Shown here: positions 41,614-51,722 of the stretch, piece by piece
Layout of the letters: every line of letters starts with the position of its first letter
Numbering within the stretch: the first letter of the stretch is position 1
NCBI GenBank assembly: GCA_019828595.1
Contig: JAHQRK010000007.1
Coordinates: 434,001-498,000 of the forward strand
Source: Aphanomyces cochlioides
Taxonomy: Eukaryota; Oomycota; Saprolegniomycetes; Saprolegniales; Verrucalvaceae
Direction of reading: 5' to 3'
Length of the DNA stretch: 64,000 nt
Program-made: the position numbers and the translations under genes
Notes under the pieces: generated by a model
Database searches by the model: none
The model's input: only the letters and a program-made list of their open reading frames with translations
What the model was told of the DNA's origin: nothing

Positions 41614-43473
41614 TTGCTGAGGAAGACTTCTACTGTGTCAATTGCGATCACAGAAGAACCTGTACCGACCAAGGAACACCATGACAATGATATTTGGGAG
41701 CCGTCTGGCCCTCAAATCTTCTCTTTGCAGGCTGTACCCGACCTTGACCAAAGCAAGTTCGATCCAGAAGTGGTTGTGAAGGAAGGGATCGATATGACTA
41801 CGGAGGAGATGGAAGCTCAACTTGCGTTCATACCCGAGATCACACCAGATCCTACGCCCATACGATTAGAAGACCCTGACTATGGGGAACCCGATCAGAC
41901 CACTGAAGACAAAGAGAAGATGAAAGCAGTGCTGTCGAAGTACATGCCCTACTTTATCCAGTCTGGCAACGGTCTGCCACCTGCAGCAAGAGGAGCAGTT
42001 TGTGACATCGACGTGGGGAATGCCAGACCTATTGCACAACGAGCAAGACGAGTTCGCCCTGAACATCTCAAGCAATTGTTCGAATTACTGAAGGGGCTGC
42101 TCGAATATGGGTTGATCACGTTTTCGAAGTCGCCATGGGCATCGCCGATCGTCATCGTCCTCAAAAAGGGCGGCAAGGACATTCGGTTATGCATTGATTA
42201 CCGAGCCATCAACGACTTGCAATCGCTGCTCTTATCCCCCATGCCCACGCTGGACAGCATGCTCGCCAACTTTGACGCCGTGCAATGGTTTCTATGTTTG
42301 GACAACGCCAGTGGCTTTTGGGTTGTGAGATCGACTCGACGCGCTCGATTGATTAGCGCGTTCATTTGCCCTCTGGGTCACCTCGAGTGTACCCGCATGG
42401 CTCAAGGTCTCAAGAATGCTCCGATGATCTACCAGAGGATGATTACCAATGCTTTGTTCGGCTTTGTTGACTTACCCCCTGGTGTAGCCAAAACCTTTGC
42501 CTACCGTCCCCAAGCAAATGGGACAGCTGAGAGAGCGATCCAGACCTTAGTCAGATCGGTGAAGTTATATGTGGCCGACCCTCAACAGCGAGATTGGGAT
42601 GAGTACGCAGTGAGACTGACGTTTGCGATCAACACTACCCCCTCGGCTACGCGTGGAGATACGCCATTCTTCCTTATGCATGGATGGGATCCCTTTACGA
42701 CGATTACTGCTAGCCTCCCATCCACCAGAAATGGCGACCACGAAGCTCATCGGTGGCGATCACAACTACACCAACAGCACTTGTTTTGCCGAGCTATCGC
42801 TCACGAGCTGCTCCAGCAAGCTGTGACCCAGCGAGCAGAAGCACACAACGCCCGATTACCTGAAGCAGTAGACGAACGGATCAAAGTGGGTGATCTGGTG
42901 TGGGTCTACATCGACCAAGTTAAGCCCGGCGTAAAGAAGAAGCTGACTCACCTGTGGCACGGACCATTCCGAGTGCTGGAAAAGAAGCATGACTATGCCA
43001 GTGTGTTAGAAATCCGGGGAAGATTGGTGCTGAAGAACCATCGGTTCCACGCTGAGGTTCATGACTCACGATTGAAGCTACAACGGCTGTTCCAACTCAG
43101 ACCGGCTGACATCCTCGAGAATCAACCACCAGTGGACTTCGACGAAGGGCTCTATTTGCCCCCCGATTCATTTGAACTAGACCCAGATGATCAACAGCTA
43201 TTTGGCATCCGAGACATACGATATGTCAACAATGTCAAAGAGTACGAAGTGCAGCTGGAGAACAATGGCCCTTGGATATGGATTGCTTCAATTCTGTTGC
43301 CACCGTCAGTCTTGGTGTATGAGTTCGAACGAGATCGGTTACACCTCGCCCGGATGAGTATGATGAGGCAGAACGAGTTTGATATCCCAGTCGAAGAGGA
43401 GAATGCTGAAGAAACAAAAGACAATGGCGACCAGGGAGATGAAGTTGGCGACGGTGGAGCTACGGCTCTTTAG
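41614..43473 (+). CDS. Pol with RT N-terminal half fused in frame to integrase end
   Basis: 619 aa without a stop. Residues 140-290 hold RT fingers and early palm (ARRVRPEHLKQLFELL, IRLCIDYRAIND, WFLCLDNASGFWV, MAQGLKNAPMIYQRM). At FVDLPPG the sequence jumps to VAKTFAYRPQANGTAERAIQ, the last part of the integrase core with its glutamate. The YxDD box, RNase H, the zinc domain and the first two integrase aspartates are therefore missing. The C-terminal part continues with WVYIDQVKPGVKKKLTHLWH and a possible chromodomain-like stretch. The frame is intact across the junction. Confidence 0.8.
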   Translation: MLRKTSTVSIAITEEPVPTKEHHDNDIWEPSGPQIFSLQAVPDLDQSKFDPEVVVKEGIDMTTEEMEAQLAFIPEITPDPTPIRLEDPDYGEPDQTTEDKEKMKAVLSKYMPYFIQSGNGLPPAARGAVCDIDVGNARPIAQRARRVRPEHLKQLFELLKGLLEYGLITFSKSPWASPIVIVLKKGGKDIRLCIDYRAINDLQSLLLSPMPTLDSMLANFDAVQWFLCLDNASGFWVVRSTRRARLISAFICPLGHLECTRMAQGLKNAPMIYQRMITNALFGFVDLPPGVAKTFAYRPQANGTAERAIQTLVRSVKLYVADPQQRDWDEYAVRLTFAINTTPSATRGDTPFFLMHGWDPFTTITASLPSTRNGDHEAHRWRSQLHQQHLFCRAIAHELLQQAVTQRAEAHNARLPEAVDERIKVGDLVWVYIDQVKPGVKKKLTHLWHGPFRVLEKKHDYASVLEIRGRLVLKNHRFHAEVHDSRLKLQRLFQLRPADILENQPPVDFDEGLYLPPDSFELDPDDQQLFGIRDIRYVNNVKEYEVQLENNGPWIWIASILLPPSVLVYEFERDRLHLARMSMMRQNEFDIPVEEENAEETKDNGDQGDEVGDGGATAL

Positions 43474-43710
43474 TCCACTGCACGAGTGAGCAAGCCGATG
43501 TGCATAGGTTTTGGTGAAATGGCAGACTTTTTGGCCCTTTGGTGAAGTGGTTTGAATGGTGAATGGAATTGAAATTGATGGATTGATCGATTCATCGAAT
43601 CGATCGCGTGCTGGAATGGATTTATATTGATGCATGTTTGCATATGAAGACGAAGAAATGGAGTGTTATGAAGATGGCAATCTACCTATGCCGAACTGGA
43701 CGAAGGTTGG
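43474..43710. other. Gap between pol and antisense ORF C
   Basis: No coding seen. Contains a GATCGATTCATCGAATCGATC-like palindromic patch near 43585-43605. Confidence 0.4.
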
Positions 43711-45081
43711 CTAGAGATGCTCACACAAAGACCGCACATGGCCCACCGGCTGACATTGGAGGTGGACGTGGAGGATTGGATGGACCACGTGGACCTTGAG
43801 GACCAGGATGTTGATCGGGTGGACCTGATGGACCTTGGGAACCGACGTCTGGATCTTGCAAAGACTCCAACAACGTATCAAACTCTTGCAAGCGGCGAGA
43901 ATAACGAGCAAACGAGTGAGCAGTGGGAAACTGCGGCCCTTGAAGAACGACGGCTGGCCATTCTGGATGAAGTCGTGCTGCATATTGCCGAAGTCCTTCT
44001 CGATCTCGTACAGCAAGGTTCCTCGACTTGATACCAACCCGGTTGAAGGATGCACGTGGCCGTGATACTGACTGAAAATTTCATGATACCGTGGATTGTG
44101 GACTTGGCAGCGTGCCCACTTTTGATGGCAACGACGGGTCAAGCCAACCTTGATCGAGCGTCCGAAACAGAGCGGCATTTGACCAGGGGTGGTTACGTGA
44201 ACCTTCTCTGCCCGAAGACAGCACCGAGACGCTGGCAACTGACACTTGCTGCCGTCGGACATGCGGCCATTGCACAGTCTTCCATCGGCTGGAGTAACTT
44301 GGGGTGGTGGCACATAGCTGTCCACGATCGCTCGCAACTTGGCATGAGTTTCACGAACCTCCTTGGCAGATAGCACGACAGGCCGGCGCACATTGGGTTG
44401 ATTGTTAACTATGGTGCGGAGGACGCTACCCAAGTGGCTAACGGCGTTGACAACCGATCGAGCAAAGTTTGGCTGAAGGTTGGCACTTTGAGCGTCGACA
44501 GCTAAAGCTTGATATTGATCACCCAAAGCTTCGAGAGAGCAATCCAAGGCATGTGAAGGCAATCGACTAGGATCAGGCTGTGTTGACTCTCTGCGGTCAA
44601 GTGTTGCCTCGAAGGGATCGAATGGCTCCTCGTCAGACTCGGCCGGCCGCAACGTGACATGGCCGTCTTTTCTTGGACCAAGCAAGACGACGTCGCTCTC
44701 ATGTGAACCAGAACTGTCTTGACGACGACGACCTCGAGGTCCAGACTTGGATGAACGGTGCGATGAAGCGATCGACGGTGCAGCCGACGCAATGGTGGTC
44801 GTTTGTGAAGGTGGCAATGGCGGAGTGTTTGGACGAGCAGTCTTTGCCGGCCTTGGCGAGCTTGGCTGTGACGACGGACCACGCTTAAGGCGACGAAACT
44901 TCCGAATGGGTGGCGAATCCTCTTTGTCCGACGACGATGAACTTGGACCAGTGACAAGAAAAGACGTTTGCCCATCAGTGCGCACTGAAGATTTTTTGGC
45001 CGGCGGTGTGCGAGGCGTTTCCACAACGAAGCATCTCTTCTTTAGTCTCCTCTTCGTCTTTGGTTTCCTCCTCGTCATCAC
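43711..45081 (-). CDS. Antisense ORF C of the retrotransposon
   Basis: 456 aa starting MMTRRKPKTKRRLKKR. The N-terminal 200 residues are S/P/R-rich and probably disordered, with nuclear-localisation-like basic runs. A middle helical part (FARSVVNAVSHLGSVLRTIV) is followed by a cysteine motif CNGRMSDGSKCQLPASRCC. The same kind of motif ends ORF A. The last 60 residues are low complexity. A frame near 45000-45166 (acidic DDEEETKDEEETKEE) suggests that ORFs B and C may form one protein broken by a slip. No known retroelement protein matches. Confidence 0.5.
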   Translation of the reverse strand: MMTRRKPKTKRRLKKRCFVVETPRTPPAKKSSVRTDGQTSFLVTGPSSSSSDKEDSPPIRKFRRLKRGPSSQPSSPRPAKTARPNTPPLPPSQTTTIASAAPSIASSHRSSKSGPRGRRRQDSSGSHESDVVLLGPRKDGHVTLRPAESDEEPFDPFEATLDRRESTQPDPSRLPSHALDCSLEALGDQYQALAVDAQSANLQPNFARSVVNAVSHLGSVLRTIVNNQPNVRRPVVLSAKEVRETHAKLRAIVDSYVPPPQVTPADGRLCNGRMSDGSKCQLPASRCCLRAEKVHVTTPGQMPLCFGRSIKVGLTRRCHQKWARCQVHNPRYHEIFSQYHGHVHPSTGLVSSRGTLLYEIEKDFGNMQHDFIQNGQPSFFKGRSFPLLTRLLVILAACKSLIRCWSLCKIQTSVPKVHQVHPINILVLKVHVVHPILHVHLQCQPVGHVRSLCEHL

Positions 45082-45119
45082 TGAAAGGGGCTACGGTTGG
45101 CATGGCAGGCAAGAACGGA

Positions 45120-45842
45120 TTAAGTCGGGCCAGCATGAATGGCGAAGTCAATGGCAAAGTCAGCATACCCGGATGGCGACGAGCGACCCAATCTTGGCGG
45201 CTCCACGCAGCGTGATAGACTTTCCGCTTGATGGAGATCGTGCAGTATCCGCATCAACTCGCCTTCAGACTCGCTGACGAGCTGCTTCAAACGCACTTGA
45301 TGTCGACCCAGAATTTTGAAGGCTGGGAGGTACAAGGAAATTCGACTTGTGAGCTCCGTCACCTCAGACAAGGCATTGGCATAAGCTGTCAGCCGACTAC
45401 GAGCGACACCTTCAAGATACGACAGCTCCGTATAGCGCTCCAGCTGCGCATGAGTCTGATGCATGGCTTCGGTGTAAGTGGAGTGTTGAACAGCTATATT
45501 TAGCTCTTGCCAAATCCGTGTCTTACGATCTGCTTCACGGTCACGCTCGCGAGTCGCCAACAAGCGCCGAATCTCAGTGTTGTGGGCTTCGATGTGCCGA
45601 GCAGCCAGTTCTCGGAGACGCTCGAGAAAGCGACGATTTCCCTCCAAGCATAGTGGATCCGTCAAGACGTCATCGGACTTCTGAGAGGTATCCGCCTGCA
45701 TGTCCTCTTCGTTCAAGATGCAGAGCTCTTCCATGCCAGCGGGCAACTGCTGTTGCTCGGACAGCGCCAAAGCCTGTGCGATCTGAATGGCTTCTTCTTC
45801 TTCTTCGCGTTCGAGACGAGTCAAAGTGCGAGTGACCACCAT
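45120..45842 (-). CDS. Antisense ORF B, coiled-coil protein
   Basis: About 240 aa from MVVTRTLTRLEREEEEEAIQ (the frame is open further up to 46031). Most of it is predicted helical coiled coil: FLERLRELAARHIEAHNTE, YTEAMHQTHAQLERYTELS and QVRLKQLVSESEGELMRILH. It ends 39 nt before ORF C. It resembles a structural or Gag-like helper more than an enzyme, but nothing in it proves that. Confidence 0.5.
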   Translation of the reverse strand: MVVTRTLTRLEREEEEEAIQIAQALALSEQQQLPAGMEELCILNEEDMQADTSQKSDDVLTDPLCLEGNRRFLERLRELAARHIEAHNTEIRRLLATRERDREADRKTRIWQELNIAVQHSTYTEAMHQTHAQLERYTELSYLEGVARSRLTAYANALSEVTELTSRISLYLPAFKILGRHQVRLKQLVSESEGELMRILHDLHQAESLSRCVEPPRLGRSSPSGYADFAIDFAIHAGPT

Positions 45843-46043
45843 GGTGCAAAACCAAGAATGGGAAGATTGGTGAAAGTCGAGAAATATCCGTACAACCGAC
45901 CAATGAGCAAATGGCCCGTTGAATTGATGATTGACCAAGCAAGTTGAAGCAGTGATTGACCGAATGCGTCGGCAATGGACATTGACGAGACGATTGACAG
46001 GCAATGACAAGAATGACAATGGATTATGCAAGCGTTACGAAGA

Positions 46044-46785
46044 CTATTCTTGCTCCATGCCGTCATCGTAGTCCCGATCCTCGTCCATTGATTGACGATG
46101 TTGACGCTGCTCGGGGTGGCAGCCAGCAGCTCGATAGACGCAAGAACTTTTGGGTTTCATGCACGGACGACCACGGACAGTCATCATGCCGCACGGCTCA
46201 CGTCTGGCGACGTTTGGTTGACCTCCAGATACGCGTATGTTGTCGACAAGATTACGCAAGTGCTCAATTTTGGCGCGCAACATGAAGGTTTGTTCGTCCG
46301 CCCTTTCAAGTTGCCGACCTTGGTTAGTCAGGCGAATGTTGAGCTGATTGATATGAAGAGCCTGGTTACGCAGTTCATCAAGAGGATCATGGCTTTCAGG
46401 CCCTGGCACGCCATTCATCGACTCCGTTTCAGCACTGCTTTGTCGAGGAGATGGTGGCAATTGTTGGTCTGGCGTTGGCTCTTGTGTACCTGACGTCTGA
46501 GGCATGGTTGAGCGTTGAGTTTGCGGTTGAGAGCGTGAACGAGGCAAGTTAGGTTCAGTCGGTTGAGCCCTGGGAAGGTCGGCAGTTTGTTCACGATGAC
46601 GATTTTGAGAAGCCGACCGAGTCGATGGACCACGAGACGTGGCCGGAGCCGTACCACTGAGCACCAGCGACCAGCCCCTGAGGACCAGCGACGGATTTGG
46701 ATGGAGTACGCTTTACATTGCGACCACTGGAAGAAGCATTTGAGCGCACCGAGGACAAACGTGCGGTCCCAGACTGTTGAGACAT
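46044..46785 (-). CDS. Antisense ORF A, cysteine-motif protein
   Basis: Starts MSQQSGTARLSSVRSNASSS at 46785; one frame slip near 46660 leads into the 206-aa frame that ends at 46044. After a P/Q/S-rich N-terminus there is a short coiled coil (RLTNQGRQLERADEQTFML) and then PCGMMTVRGRPCMKPKSSC, similar in spacing to the ORF C motif, and an acidic end (DEDRDYDDGMEQE). The shared motif suggests that A and C are related, perhaps duplicated, genes. Confidence 0.45.
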
Positions 46786-46907
46786 AGGGAAAAGTGAAGA
46801 CTCAAGATTGGTCGATGACTCTTGCCAAGTGTTACAAGGTTGGGTGACTAGAAGAAGGTTGTTGGTCGGCGCTCACTCTTGCGAGTCGCACCCTGACCGG
46901 GGTGGCT

Positions 46908-48292
46908 TGTGATGAAACATGATGCAGAAGACACAGAAAACAAGAACGCGCGCGCATTCACATGACTGTAGAGCGCCACCATCGAAGCGTGAACCAACCG
47001 ATTGCCTCGCGATGGCACATCCTCGACAGATGAAAGCACGAGGGCCAACCAACAAGCAGCGAACAAGTTACAGATGAAGCTTGGCCAATGCTGGGGGACG
47101 CTGCGGTAAAGAGAGCGAGCAGAAACGATATAGGAACAATGGACCAGAATAGAGAAAAGTCGAGTAGATAGTTAACCTTTGAATTCACTTCCGCTTTGTC
47201 GTGTACTACTCTGGTCCGAAATAATTGTCATATTGCATATTTTTGGGGGTACAATTCTTGTTAACTTCGTTTTAGTATGAAACAGTTTGAAGAATTTATC
47301 AAATTTTAACATATTTATATTAAAGTATTATTCATAAAAGATAAAATTGGCATACAAAATAGTAAATACACATATGACCTAACGATATTGGAGACCCCAT
47401 CACATTTAGCTTTGCTCACGTCTCTAGGCGCCATATTTGGTCCTGCAAATGCATACAAACTTATTCAATATGTTCCAGTGATGCGTGGACGGACACAGGA
47501 GCTCACAGGGTCGCCGGAAAAGGGCCTTAGAGCCAGACCATTCGGTTTGAGTTGTGAGCATCAAATTTGAGCATCTAGATCGATAGTCTCTCAAAGATAC
47601 CGTTAATATATCGGAGACTAAGTGATCTATTTGTGTGTGCGGTGGGACAGCGTTTCATTGCGATTTGATTCACTGGCGGAAGATTTTCTGTAATTTGAAT
47701 CAGAGGACAAACTTTGAGGCATTGTTTCTCCTGCATGGCGATGAATTTCGCCTGAACAAATATATCCAATCAAAGAGGAGATAAAGCACTTTCATTTGCA
47801 TCAATCAAATGTAGAATTCCTCAAAGAGGACCAACGAAACTCCACTGAAAAGTCAAATGTGACAATTATTTCGGACCAGAGTAGTATGACCTAAGGTCAA
47901 CAGCTTCAACTGTTCGAAGAAGTACCCCAATCCAAGACAGCTAGTTTTGGAGCGCACGACCGACTTTCAATTAAAATATAATTATTGCGGCTGCGTGATC
48001 CTGTTTTTGGTTGTTGTGCCGGGGTGCCAGCGACCCCCTTGTACTGTGATCTTGTGAATAGCCCTTAACCAGCGCTCGAAGTGAGTTTTGACGCGAGTTT
48101 CGACGGGCCTCGAAACACCTCCCCTTTTATCCCAACCTTTTTCCACTCGAAGCCTTGCAAACTCCGAGTCGTTCGTTGTACCCTTTGCACTCTCAAAACG
48201 CTTGCAGGTCGAAAGTCTCATAAAGAGCCTTTGACCGACAAATTCTTGTGTGAGTGTGTGAGTTTCCTTCCGCACACGCCCACCCCATCACA
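46908..48292 (+). repeat. 3' LTR, interrupted by a MITE
   Basis: Matches the 5' LTR from TGTGATGAAACATG to CATCACA, with a 681-nt insertion (element plus TA) at 47206-47886. Without it the length is about 704 nt. Confidence 0.9.
47206..47884. mobile_element. Tc1/mariner-type MITE in the 3' LTR
   Basis: 679 bp with about 25-bp inverted ends, CTACTCTGGTCCGAAATAAT..., flanked by TA (47204-47205 and 47885-47886). No transposase. The outer 13 bp are the same as in the mariner element at 30649-32487, so that type of transposase may have moved it. Confidence 0.85.
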
Positions 48293-48651
48293 TAAGTTTA
48301 TAGAAGTTCCATTAAATCGAGACATAACTGTACTAAGAACTAAGTATTCAACAAATACCAAAAGATACGTCAATCCTCTGTGCAATCCACGAATGGAGAA
48401 GTTGTCGACTATGGCAACGAAATGATTTGTTACTTTTGAAATGACTTGTTATCGGAATTTGCTGAGAGCACACACGACTGCAGTATTTTGTCCAATCATT
48501 TTTCTGTTGGTCTACTGATTGGTGGATTACATCTCAACTCACAATTGCATTTTCGGAGATGAACAACAAGGGCAGCAATCAAGAGGTAAGCGATAACGAT
48601 GGAAAAACATTGAATGACTCATGTATTGTAGTTTATAGATGGAACACTAGC
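48293..48651. other. Spacer after the retrotransposon
   Basis: Begins with the TAAG target copy. No gene supported. Confidence 0.4.
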
Positions 48652-50780
48652 TCAGACGACAGTTGTCGTGCCCTTCCTTGTCCTTTCGTACGTCCTCATG
48701 AGCTTCACTGCCGTCAAGATTTTGAGCTGGCTGCTCCGTCGCTTTCTCTTTTTTTCCGTGGCAACAAAAATTGGGTCCAAGAGGCGCTTGGCCACATCGA
48801 ATGTCTCAACGACAACAATTTCCGATGGATTCTTGGGCATCTTGTGGCCCACAATTTCTTCAAAGTGTCGCTCCATCCTCGACATCAAGTACGTCCACTC
48901 AGCCAGTATATTCTTTAACAATCTGCTAGGTAAGAAAGACAATTTAATCTTTGAAAATGGAATCAATTTTTGGGCAGGATTGCCAAGCCACCATAGTTTC
49001 CAGGCTGTCGCAGCGTCCACACTGGGGAAAACGAAATTATCGGGTAAAATCATGAGTTTCTCCTTCCACCATTCAGCTGAGCAATCAATATTATAGGAGC
49101 TATCGTCAATTTGAGCTGTCTGTTGATTCAAATGAGGGAACAACTTTGACATAGCACCAGATATCGTTGATTCAAGAACATCTTTGGTGATATTTCCCGA
49201 TGCAGCACCTTTTTCATCATGTAGTTTAGAAATTCCTTCGTAGATAACTTTTGGAATAGAAGTAATTGAATTGTAATTTCTGTCAAGCTTCTTGTACACC
49301 TCAATATGAGGAGGTATTCCGGTAGAGCGCATTATTGGTGATTCATCACCTGTAATTAAGAGACTCTCTAGGCATTGTTGCGACGATTGATTTCGAAATA
49401 ATGCAGTTGATAACAAAGCATGTTGAGGTGGCAAAATTTCGACAAGAAAATCGTGATGATACACAAGGCTTGCCAGTATCAAACGAATGACGCTATACAA
49501 ATGGGATATTGTAGATAAATTTGGAAACATGAGCCGAAACATATTGACAACAGCAGGATGATGGGAATTTGAGAAGTGAGGAGGTAGAATGGCAAACTGA
49601 GCGCTATTAACGGGCAAACCTGCTACAACGCGACCAGTGAATTGATCACCGGCTGCTTCATATCTGAAATATCTCTCCATCACATTACCGATAGACCACC
49701 CACATCGCAAGCAGACGCTTACAATTGACGGACCTCCAGTTGTCCCAGAACAAGCATAAGTGGCAACTCCCTTTCGAATTGAGTGAGTGCCGATTTCCTT
49801 TTTCCTGATTTTGACGTATTATCGCCATTTTCAGTCAACATTTTGCTCAAGTTCTTGCTAAATCGATCCTAATTAATAAATATCAATTTTGATAACTACG
49901 ATTGTTTAAACCTTTTGTCGTGATCCAGGAAAAAGACTGTCAGAGGTAATTTGGCTGTTGCATGCTAAATAGATGCCAAGAGCTACGAATAAACACACAG
50001 ACGGTTTGAGTGGATTGCTATAGCAATGCTTTGGATCCTTATTTGTCTCTCCTACATTAATAAATGACCCAAATTTCGTGATTTATTATACCTTCTTGCT
50101 TTGTTTTCGATTTAAAAAATGTAAATCCAATTGCATCTTCTTCAGATGAAATATGACCAAACCTACAAACCTGACTAATTCGAATACTGTGGGTCAATTT
50201 TCCGCACTGTCTCTGTTGACTGTGAGCAGCACATTAAGTTCCATGTAAGTATCAAGAATATATGAGTAAATCCTCCGTCGCACAAAAACAAACTCTTTTG
50301 ACACAAGTCTTCGAAAGTTGTGAAAGTCAAAGCACACTTTCCCGTATCGACATTACGATCAGTTTGTATTTCCTTTGCAAAACGTTTTTTATTCCTATCA
50401 ATGAAATTATATTGAACTTGAAAATGAACTTGACTACCTGAATATATTTCTTTCATGTCGTCATTATAGCCCTCAGGCAGCTCAAGTTTTTGATCTTTAT
50501 AAAGGCTTTTGACAGCACTACGATGGGTTTGTGCTGAAATCGGTTTCTTGTTGTTAACAGTCCATTCTAAAAAGGCCAAGAAGTCCGAATTGGTAAAAAC
50601 AGTAAGATCAATCGTGAATTTATCATCATAATCCGGCGAAGGAATAATGAATTGAGATTCGCCATGTGCCTGTGCCCATTTTACAATTTGATTGATACCT
50701 GAGGCATATCCAGTGCGAGTGGATTCGCTGATGCGGTTTCGTCGCGCCTCCTCGATGGTAAAGTCGCTTCTTGACTGCAT
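48652..50780 (-). pseudogene. Crypton tyrosine recombinase, copy 2, with C-terminal DNA-binding region
   Basis: Start MQSRSDFTIEEARRNRI. Segments: AVKSLYKDQKLELPEGYN; WNLMCCSQSTETV, where cysteine replaces the catalytic arginine seen in copy 1; EEDAIGFTFFKSKTKQE; a short GT-AG intron; KPSVCLFVALGIYLAC; then EIGTHSIRKGVATYACSG (HxxR) and IGNVMERYFRYEA (tyrosine). An A-run near 49800 seems one base short before EIGTHS. The long frame 49710-48652 adds a C-terminal part with SAEWWKEKLMILPDNF and AWKLWWLGNPAQKL, resembling the GCR1_C-type DNA-binding domain of Cryptons. More complete than copy 1, but two lesions argue against activity. Confidence 0.75.
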
Positions 50781-50831
50781 TTTGTGAAGTGAGAATACAT
50801 GATTGGGTGCATTTAACTCTATTTTGCACAA

Positions 50832-51722
50832 TGCTATTGGCTAAGTCTTTTGCTGAGGGCTTCTCAGCAAATTCGATAGAAAAATATACAGAAACATAGA
50901 CAGAAACATAGTCATACTGAATCCCAAACAAAAAATTGTCAAAGAAAATGAATATAACGAATTTATCGGGAAATCTCTCAGCAATTGAAAATTTTTATCT
51001 ATTTTTAGTATTTCTCTCGACGAATTACGTTTAATGTCAGTCTGTTGGCTCTAGTTTTACGACATGGTGCAAGAAATTGATTGGTCCATCTCACGGGAAA
51101 TTCATTATTTTCCTAATTAGGATAAACCCATTCTCTGGAGCACGATATATCATCTCTGAAATTGTCAAAAAGTTTAGTGACAAAACAGCTGACGGGTCGT
51201 GGGGAAGCCATACGGAAGAATGACAAAACCAAAGATGACGGTCGCATCATTGTGTGATGCGAATGTCGTTCTCGCGACGGATCGACGAAAAAACTCACAA
51301 GGGGGACGGTCTGTCGCTATATTTCTTCACTTGGCTTCTAGATTCTGTGGTATATAACGGCAAAATTCCAAAAATACAATGGGATATCCACTCAAGGGAT
51401 GCGATCTTGGACTGCCAGGAGTTGAAACAACGAGATCGTTTTCTCTCTTTTGCGAGAGTTGGCACTTGCCACAAGTCGCACTTTGATGGGAATTTGTAAG
51501 GCCATCGACCTGGACGCACAAGGCGTTGATGATCACGACGGTCGATTTCACCAAGCGTTTCTGTACATGTGCCGGCCATCTCTTTAGCAAAAAGTACCTT
51601 CGGTATGTCTTCGTTTGCATGGCTTACGAGCTCATGATTGTGCGGTAGACCCCACAGAACGAATGGATCCAAAGTAAGTCGAACGCGATTTGGCGCCCCA
51701 TATGGTGATACCTCACTTGTAG
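50832..51722. other. Unassigned stretch
   Basis: Left half A/T-rich without gene. From about 51295 a minus-strand frame and a plus-strand frame overlap; neither shows a recognised domain, so I make no call. Confidence 0.3.

Larger units (their letters stand above)
38317..48292 (+). mobile_element. Full-length Ty3/Gypsy LTR retrotransposon, non-autonomous
   Basis: Two LTRs starting TGTGATG and ending CATCACA, a 4-bp target duplication TAAG (38313-38316 and 48293-48296), a tRNA primer site, gag, protease and a shortened pol, then about 3.4 kb with antisense ORFs. A 679-bp MITE has inserted in the 3' LTR. The pol ORF lacks the RT active site, RNase H and most of integrase, so movement would need help from another element. 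Confidence 0.9.

Noticed and set aside
44050..44373. Plus-strand frames in the region after pol (for example 44747-45277)
   Set aside because: Minus-strand ORFs over the same DNA are longer and share a cysteine motif; plus frames are shadows.
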